Positions 23,018 to 27,648 of a DNA stretch of 27,648 bases are shown one piece after another. This DNA comes from JBBSVE01 sp038233815 (lineage in GTDB: Bacteria; Pseudomonadota; Alphaproteobacteria; Rhodobacterales; Rhodobacteraceae), in assembly GCA_038233815.1 (NCBI GenBank), contig JBBSVE010000028.1:1-27648 (forward strand). Direction: 5' to 3'. The notes below the pieces were generated by a model. That model had not been told where the DNA came from and did not search any database. It saw only the letters and a program-made list of their open reading frames with translations. The position numbers were made by a program, and so were the translations under genes. The first letter of the stretch is position 1. Each line of letters opens with the position of its first letter.

Positions 23018-24106
23018 ATGATGACGAAGGCAATGAGGACCCGTTCCGCCACGATGACCCGGCGCGGATTCACGCAGATGGCGCTGTTGCTGATGGGGAC
23101 GAGCGCGCTCGCCTTGCGCGGCACAAGCGCGCTCGCCGCCGACGGGCAGCTGGTGTTCGTCAACTGGGGCGGCGACGCGGGCACGGCCTACGACAAGGCC
23201 TATGGTCAGGCGTTCGAGACGGAGACCGGCATCACCGTGAAGCAGGACGGCTCCGGCCCGACCGAAGGCGCGATCGCCGCGCAGTTCGCAAGCGGCAAGC
23301 CCAGCTGGGACATCATGGATGTGGACCCGTTCTCCGGCGAGACGCTGGGCAAGAAGGGGATGCTGGAAAAGATCGACTACACGATCGTCGACCGCTCCAA
23401 GATGCGGGAGGGGTTCGGCTGGGACTACGCCGCCTCGACCTACTTCTTCTCCTACATCATCGCCTACGATTCGAAAAAATACGGCGACAAGGCGCCGACC
23501 GGGATGGCGGATTTCTTTGACACCGAGACGTTCCCCGGCAAGCGCGCGATGTACAAATGGGGCGTTGGCATGTGGGAGGCCTTGCTGCTGGCCGACGGGG
23601 TGGCGAAGGCCGACCTCTACCCCCTCGACATCGAGCGCGCGCACAAGAAGCTCTCCGCCTTCAAGAGCAACGTCGTGGCCTACTGGGGCGGCGGGTCGGA
23701 AAGCCAGTCGCTGCTGTTGAACGGGGACGCGTCGATGGCGCTGATCTGGTCCACCCGCGCGCGGCTGATCGAGCAGGATTCGGGCGGCGACGTGAAGTTC
23801 ATCTGGAACGAGGGCCTGATCTCTCCCGGTGCGATGGCGGTAATGAAGGGCAATCCGGGCGGCAAGGACGCGGCGATGAAGTTCATCGCCTCTGCGCAAG
23901 ATCCTCAAAAGCAGATCGTGATGTTCGAGATGCTGGGTCAGGGCCCCGCCAACCCCGCCGCCGACGCGCTGATCCCCAAGGACGAGGCGCGGCTCAACCC
24001 CGTGGACCCCGCGAACTTCTCCCAGCAGACCCCGCTCGACATGGCGTGGTATGAGGCGAACTACGGTGCGGCACTCGACGAGTATCTGAAGATCATCTCC
24101 GCCTGA
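23018..24106 (+). CDS. Polyamine-type ABC importer binding protein (PotD/PotF-like)
   Basis: 362-aa extracellular solute-binding protein. The N-terminus has a twin-arginine-like motif TRRGFTQMALLLMG (Arg15-Arg16) before a cleavage near ALAAD, so it may be exported folded by Tat. The mature part shows LVFVNWGGDAGTAYDKAYGQAFETETGITV, SWDIMDVDPF, YIIAYDSKKYGDKAPTGMADFFDTETFPGKRAMYKW, typical of PotD/PotF. The ligand may be a polyamine or a related amine or guanidino compound; the neighbouring amidohydrolase and DDAH-like genes favour the latter. Ribosome site AGGGGAG precedes ATG 23018. A stem-loop follows the stop. Confidence 0.92.
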   Translation: MMTKAMRTRSATMTRRGFTQMALLLMGTSALALRGTSALAADGQLVFVNWGGDAGTAYDKAYGQAFETETGITVKQDGSGPTEGAIAAQFASGKPSWDIMDVDPFSGETLGKKGMLEKIDYTIVDRSKMREGFGWDYAASTYFFSYIIAYDSKKYGDKAPTGMADFFDTETFPGKRAMYKWGVGMWEALLLADGVAKADLYPLDIERAHKKLSAFKSNVVAYWGGGSESQSLLLNGDASMALIWSTRARLIEQDSGGDVKFIWNEGLISPGAMAVMKGNPGGKDAAMKFIASAQDPQKQIVMFEMLGQGPANPAADALIPKDEARLNPVDPANFSQQTPLDMAWYEANYGAALDEYLKIISA

Positions 24107-24112
24107 TCCGCC

Positions 24113-24134
24113 GCCCCGGTCGCAAGGCCGGGGC
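24113..24134 (+). terminator. Intercistronic stem-loop after the PotD-like gene
   Basis: A perfect 7-bp inverted repeat, GCCCCGG (24113-24119) and CCGGGGC (24128-24134), with an 8-base loop lies in the 45-bp gap between binding-protein and permease genes. It has no T-run and probably sets a higher level of binding protein than of permease mRNA. Confidence 0.5.
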
Positions 24135-24151
24135 CAACCGGAAGATCGCCC

Positions 24152-24976
24152 ATGAGATCGCTGCCCAGATCGGTCCTGCTCCTCGGCCCGCTCCTCCTCT
24201 TTCTGGGGGCGGGCTACATCGTGCCGTTTCTGGGCATTGTGCGGTGGAGCGTCACCGAACCCACGCCGGGGCTGGGGCAATACGGGACCGCGCTGACCGA
24301 TCCGTTGATCCTCTCGGTCTATTGGCGCACGCTTCGGATCTGCGCGCTGGTCACGCTGTTCTCGGTCACGGGTGCCTATATCGTGACGCTGCTTTGGGTC
24401 CGGGGCGGGCCGGTGCAGCGGCTGGTGATGGAGCTGTGCATCCTGATCCCGTTCTGGATTTCCTTGCTGACGCGGGCCTTCGGGTGGCTGGCGCTGCTGT
24501 CCAACCGGGGCATCCTGAACGGCTGGATGGAGAGTCTCGGCCTTATCGCCTCACCCATCGCGATGGTTCGGAACGAGTTCGGCGTCGTGGTGGGGATGAC
24601 ACATTTTCTGCTGCCGTTCGCGGTTTTCCCGCTCGCCACCGCGATCCGGGCCGTCGATGCGCGCGTGCTGATGGCAGCGCGCGGGATGGGGGCCGGGCGG
24701 GTGCGGACCTTCTGGCAGATCTTCGTGCCGATGACCGGGGCGGGGATCCTCGGTGCGGCTTTGGTGGTGTTCGTCTTCGCGCTGGGCTTCTTCGTGACGC
24801 CAGCACTTCTGGGCGGCGGTCGCAGCGTGATGGTGGCGGAGCTGATCTACCTCTACATCTTCCAGAACCCGAACTGGGGGCTGGCCGCTGCAATCTCGGT
24901 CATCCTGATGATCGCGGTGGCGGCGTTGATGGCGCTGCTGCTGCGCGTCGTGGCGCCGAAGGGCGGCGGTCTGTGA
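24152..24976 (+). CDS. Polyamine-type ABC importer permease 1 (PotB-like)
   Basis: 274-aa inner-membrane permease. It starts with a hydrophobic helix SVLLLGPLLLFLGAGYIVPFLGIV, then the family segment YWRTLRICALVTLFSVTGAYIVTLLWVR, IPFWISLLTRAFGWLALLSNRGILNGW (typical of PotB) and the EAA-like coupling loop AARGMGAGRVRTFWQIFVPM. Ribosome site GGAAG is about 8 bases upstream of ATG 24152. Its TGA overlaps the GTG start of the next permease by 4 bp (GTGA). Confidence 0.92.
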   Translation: MRSLPRSVLLLGPLLLFLGAGYIVPFLGIVRWSVTEPTPGLGQYGTALTDPLILSVYWRTLRICALVTLFSVTGAYIVTLLWVRGGPVQRLVMELCILIPFWISLLTRAFGWLALLSNRGILNGWMESLGLIASPIAMVRNEFGVVVGMTHFLLPFAVFPLATAIRAVDARVLMAARGMGAGRVRTFWQIFVPMTGAGILGAALVVFVFALGFFVTPALLGGGRSVMVAELIYLYIFQNPNWGLAAAISVILMIAVAALMALLLRVVAPKGGGL

Positions 24977-25785
24977 CGGATCGCCCGGGGCTCCTTGCAT
25001 CGGTGCTGGCGGCGGTGGTGGCCCTGTTTCTGCTGCTGCCACTGCTTGCGGTCATTCCGGTGTCCTTCACCCCGGCGCGCTATCTGTCGATCCCCACGGA
25101 CGAGTGGTCGCTGCGCCACTATCGCACCCTGATCGAGGATCCGGCATGGCTGGAGGCCGCGTGGCTTTCGGTCCGCATCGGGGTGACGGCGGCGGCACTG
25201 GCGACGGCGCTGGCGCTCGCGTTCAGCCTCGGGATCTGGATGCTGCGGCCACGGTTCGCAGGCCTGATGATGGGCGTGGCCCTGCTGCCGATGGTGGCCC
25301 CGCCCGTGGTGTCGGCACTGACGCTCTACTTCTTCCTGATCTCTCTCAGCCGGGTCAACGACGTGCTGGCCTACGACACGTTTGCGGGCGTCGTCCTCGC
25401 CCATACGGTGATGATCGTGCCGTTCGCGGTCGTGCTCATCACCGTGGCGCTGTCGCAGGTGGACCGGCGCATCGACCTTGCCGCCCGCGCGATGGGAGCG
25501 GGGCTGGGCATACGCATCTTCCGCGTGATCCTGCCCAACATCCGGGCCGGGGTGATGTTCGCCTTCTTCCTCACCTTTATGCTGTCGTGGGAGGAGATCG
25601 GCGTCACGATCTTCATCACGTCGGTCAACGTGGCGACCCTGCCGCGCATGATGTGGATGGGGCTGCGCGACAACATCGACCCCGCCATCGCCGCGATCTC
25701 GGTCGTGCTGATCGTCATCGTGGTGAGCGCGATCCTGCTGCGTCAAGGGGTCCTCTATGCCCGGCACAGGACGCGGGCGGACTGA
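24973..25785 (+). CDS. Polyamine-type ABC importer permease 2 (PotC-like)
   Basis: 270-aa permease of the PotC/PotI type. The first helix is LLASVLAAVVALFLLLPLLAVIPVSF, followed by SLRHYRTLIEDPAWLEAAWLSVRIGV and the coupling loop AARAMGAGLGIRIFRVILPNI. It starts with GTG 24973, overlapping the previous stop (GTGA); the frame is open far upstream inside the previous gene, but the coupled GTG gives the right N-terminus and length. It completes the importer. Its stop is only two bases from the stop of the convergent TRAP permease gene, leaving no room for a separate terminator. Confidence 0.92.
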   Translation: MTDRPGLLASVLAAVVALFLLLPLLAVIPVSFTPARYLSIPTDEWSLRHYRTLIEDPAWLEAAWLSVRIGVTAAALATALALAFSLGIWMLRPRFAGLMMGVALLPMVAPPVVSALTLYFFLISLSRVNDVLAYDTFAGVVLAHTVMIVPFAVVLITVALSQVDRRIDLAARAMGAGLGIRIFRVILPNIRAGVMFAFFLTFMLSWEEIGVTIFITSVNVATLPRMMWMGLRDNIDPAIAAISVVLIVIVVSAILLRQGVLYARHRTRAD

Positions 25786-25787
25786 CC

Positions 25788-27092
25788 TCAGCCGCCCCGC
25801 AGACGCGCGGGCAGCCAAGTCGCAAGGTCCGGGAACGCGATCAGGATGAAGCACATCAGGACCATGATAGCGAACATCGGCAGGGCGGCCCTGGAGATGT
25901 AGCCCATCTCGTGGTCGGTCATGCCCTGTAGCACGAAGAGGTTGAAGCCGATCGGCGGCGTGATCTGCGCCATCTCCACCACCACGACGACGAAGATGCC
26001 GAACCAGATCAGGTCGATCCCGGCAGCGCGGATCATCGGCTCCACCACCGCCATGGTGAGGACGACGGAGCTGATCCCGTCCAGAAACATGCCGAGCACG
26101 ATGTAGAAGACCAGAAGCACCATCATCAGGTTGAAGCGCGTGAGCTCCATATGCGCGATCAGGTCAGCCAGCGCGCGCGGCAATCCGGTGAACCCCATCG
26201 ACAGCTTCAGAAACGCCGCCCCCGCAAGGATCAGCGCGATCATCGCCGAGGTCCGCATCGCCCCCATCAGCGCCCCGTTGAACGACGCCCAGCTGAGCGA
26301 TCCCTGAAATGCCGCGAGGATCAGCGCGCCCAGAACGCCGAAGGCCGCCGCTTCCGTCGCCGTGGCAATGCCCAGATACATCGAGCCGATGACCCCTGCG
26401 ATCAGGCACAGCACCGGCAGCAAGAGCTTCGAGTTGCGCAGCTTCTCGGTGAAGGTCATGTCCGTCTCGACCGTCGGGTTCCAGGATTTCGAAACCGTCG
26501 CGTAGATCGCCACATAACCCATGAAGAGCGCCGCCAGCACCAACCCCGGGATCACGCCGGCAAAGAAGAGCTGCGTGATGCTCTCGTTCACCGACACACC
26601 ATAAACGATCAGCGTCAGCGATGGCGGGATCATCAGGCCCAGCGTCGCCGCCCCGGCGAGGGTGCCGATGATGAGGCTTTCGGGATAGTTCCGCGCCCGC
26701 AGCTCCGGGATCGACATCTTGCCCACCGTGGTCAGCGTCGCCGCCGACGATCCCGATACGGCGGCAAAGACCGTGCAGCCGATCACGTTGGTATGAACGA
26801 GCCCCCCCGGGAGGCGTGCAAGCCACGGCGACAGGCCCTTGAACATGTCCTCCGACAGCCGGGTGCGGTAGAGGATCTCCCCCATCCAGATGAAGAGCGG
26901 CAGGGCCGTCAGCGTCCAGGATGACGACGACGACCAGATCGTCGTGATCATCGCGTCGCCCACCGGGCGGGATGTGAAAAGCTCCATCCCGACCCACGCC
27001 ACGCCCATCAGCGCAAGCCCGACCCAGACCCCGGTGCCCAGCAGCACGAAGAGGACGCAGAGGAAAAGGAGGATGGCGTAAATCTCGCTCAT
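25788..27092 (-). CDS. TRAP transporter large permease (DctM type)
   Basis: 434-aa integral membrane protein with about twelve hydrophobic segments, the catalytic ion-coupled subunit of a TRAP transporter for a carboxylate or similar solute. Characteristic parts are LPLFIWMGEILYRTRLSEDMFKGLSPWLARLPGGLVHTNVIGCTVFAAVSGSSAAT (about 63-118), MIPPSLTLIVYGVS, GIATATEAAAFGV and the C-terminal MAQITPPIGFNLFVLQG. The length is normal for DctM. ATG 27092 overlaps the stop of the small-permease gene by 4 bp (ATGA). The binding protein, which would tell the substrate, is not visible; the ligand is unknown. Convergent with the PotC-like gene, stops 2 bp apart. Confidence 0.94.
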   Translation of the reverse strand: MSEIYAILLFLCVLFVLLGTGVWVGLALMGVAWVGMELFTSRPVGDAMITTIWSSSSSWTLTALPLFIWMGEILYRTRLSEDMFKGLSPWLARLPGGLVHTNVIGCTVFAAVSGSSAATLTTVGKMSIPELRARNYPESLIIGTLAGAATLGLMIPPSLTLIVYGVSVNESITQLFFAGVIPGLVLAALFMGYVAIYATVSKSWNPTVETDMTFTEKLRNSKLLLPVLCLIAGVIGSMYLGIATATEAAAFGVLGALILAAFQGSLSWASFNGALMGAMRTSAMIALILAGAAFLKLSMGFTGLPRALADLIAHMELTRFNLMMVLLVFYIVLGMFLDGISSVVLTMAVVEPMIRAAGIDLIWFGIFVVVVVEMAQITPPIGFNLFVLQGMTDHEMGYISRAALPMFAIMVLMCFILIAFPDLATWLPARLRGG

Positions 27093-27613
27093 TCGCCGAA
27101 ACTCTGGTCGATGAGATCGCGTTCGATCCGATGCGTGCCGCGAAAGATGACGCTCACCAGGTTGTCGGTCAGCGCGATGGCGAGGATGCCCCCGCCGATC
27201 ACCATGGCCGATTGCGGGATCCAGAGCGGGGTCGCGTCCTGCGCCTGGCTCACATCATGGAACTTCCACGACCAGTAGGCGAAGGTGGTGGCGTTCCAGG
27301 TGAAATACCATGCGATGGCGGTGCCCAGACCGAAGCACCAGACCTCCAGCGCCCGGCGCACCCGGTCCGGCACGGCGTTGAGCAGCAGCGACACCCGGAT
27401 ATGCGCGCCGCGGTTGAGCGCATTGGCGAAGGCGAGAAAGCTCGACGCCGCCATCGCGTAGCCCGCATAGGTGGTGGAGCCGGAGAATTGCGTGCCGGTC
27501 CAGCGCGCCACCATCTGCGCCACGATCAGCAGCAGGATGACGACCAGAAAGACCGCCGCCAGCCCGCCCGACAAGGTGTAGAGCCCGTCGAGCAGGCGGC
27601 GAACCGTTCTCAT
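27089..27613 (-). CDS. TRAP transporter small permease (DctQ type)
   Basis: 174-aa membrane protein with four predicted helices (LAAVFLVVILLLIVAQMVARW; YAGYAMAASSFLAFANAL; a third around VWCFGLGTAIAWYFTWNAT; a fourth around SAMVIGGGILAIALTDNLVSVIF). The segment ALNRGAHIRVSLLLNAVPDRVRRALE is typical of DctQ. It is an essential partner of DctM. ATG 27613 has GGGGATAGGA just upstream. The last 35 bases of the window hold the upstream end of this operon; a frame ending in TAG at 27617 could be the tail of a preceding gene, perhaps the binding protein, but too little is present to call it. Confidence 0.92.
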   Translation of the reverse strand: MRTVRRLLDGLYTLSGGLAAVFLVVILLLIVAQMVARWTGTQFSGSTTYAGYAMAASSFLAFANALNRGAHIRVSLLLNAVPDRVRRALEVWCFGLGTAIAWYFTWNATTFAYWSWKFHDVSQAQDATPLWIPQSAMVIGGGILAIALTDNLVSVIFRGTHRIERDLIDQSFGE

Positions 27614-27648
27614 GTCCTATCCCCGACCGTCGATGGCGATCCGCCGCA

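Noticed and set aside
27617..27648. Tail of a possible minus-strand gene ending in TAG at 27617, upstream of the TRAP small permease
   Set aside because: Only about ten codons are visible. A TRAP binding-protein gene is expected there but cannot be supported from so little sequence.

Overview
The window is GC-rich, gene-dense DNA from an alphaproteobacterium, most likely a phototrophic member of the Rhodobacterales (Rhodobacter/Roseobacter group). The main evidence is the left end, which carries part of a photosynthesis gene cluster in the order known from that group: crtB and crtI on the minus strand, diverging from crtA-bchI-bchD-bchO on the plus strand. The presence of crtA (spheroidene monooxygenase) points to the spheroidene/spheroidenone carotenoid pathway. 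A perfect TGT-N12-ACA element, the PpsR/CrtJ aerobic repressor site, lies between crtI and crtA.

Region by region: (1) 1-6246, edge of the photosynthesis gene cluster, with carotenoid genes and the BchI/BchD magnesium chelatase subunits plus BchO. (2) 6361-12472, a sugar or sugar-acid catabolic and uptake cluster: a UxaA-family dehydratase, an SDR dehydrogenase resembling 2-keto-3-deoxy-L-fuconate dehydrogenase/DHRS6, and a three-gene ribose-type ABC importer ending in a strong stem-loop. (3) 12524-16746, a complete ugpBAEC glycerol-3-phosphate importer preceded by a recognisable Pho box. (4) 16780-18195, minus strand, a secreted alpha/beta-hydrolase with a C-terminal VPLPA-type sorting tail. 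(5) 18279-20824, minus strand, an arginine-deiminase/DDAH-like hydrolase and an M20 amidohydrolase, divergent from a LysR regulator (20955-21857). (6) 21937-25785, a four-gene polyamine-type ABC importer. (7) 25788-27613, minus strand, a TRAP transporter large and small permease whose binding protein is not in the window.

The genes are packed with ATGA, GTGA, TGATG or TAATG junctions, and most gaps are under 170 bp. No rRNA, tRNA, CRISPR array, insertion sequence or phage gene was seen. There is no gene-free stretch over 300 bp.

I did not find a clearly new molecular system. The points most worth following up are: the amidohydrolase/DDAH-like/LysR/polyamine-ABC module, which looks like a dedicated uptake and degradation route for an amide-linked guanidino or polyamine-like compound; the UxaA-SDR-ABC cluster of unassigned substrate; the surface-sorted hydrolase beside Pho-regulated ugp; and stem-loops placed directly after all three ABC binding-protein genes.
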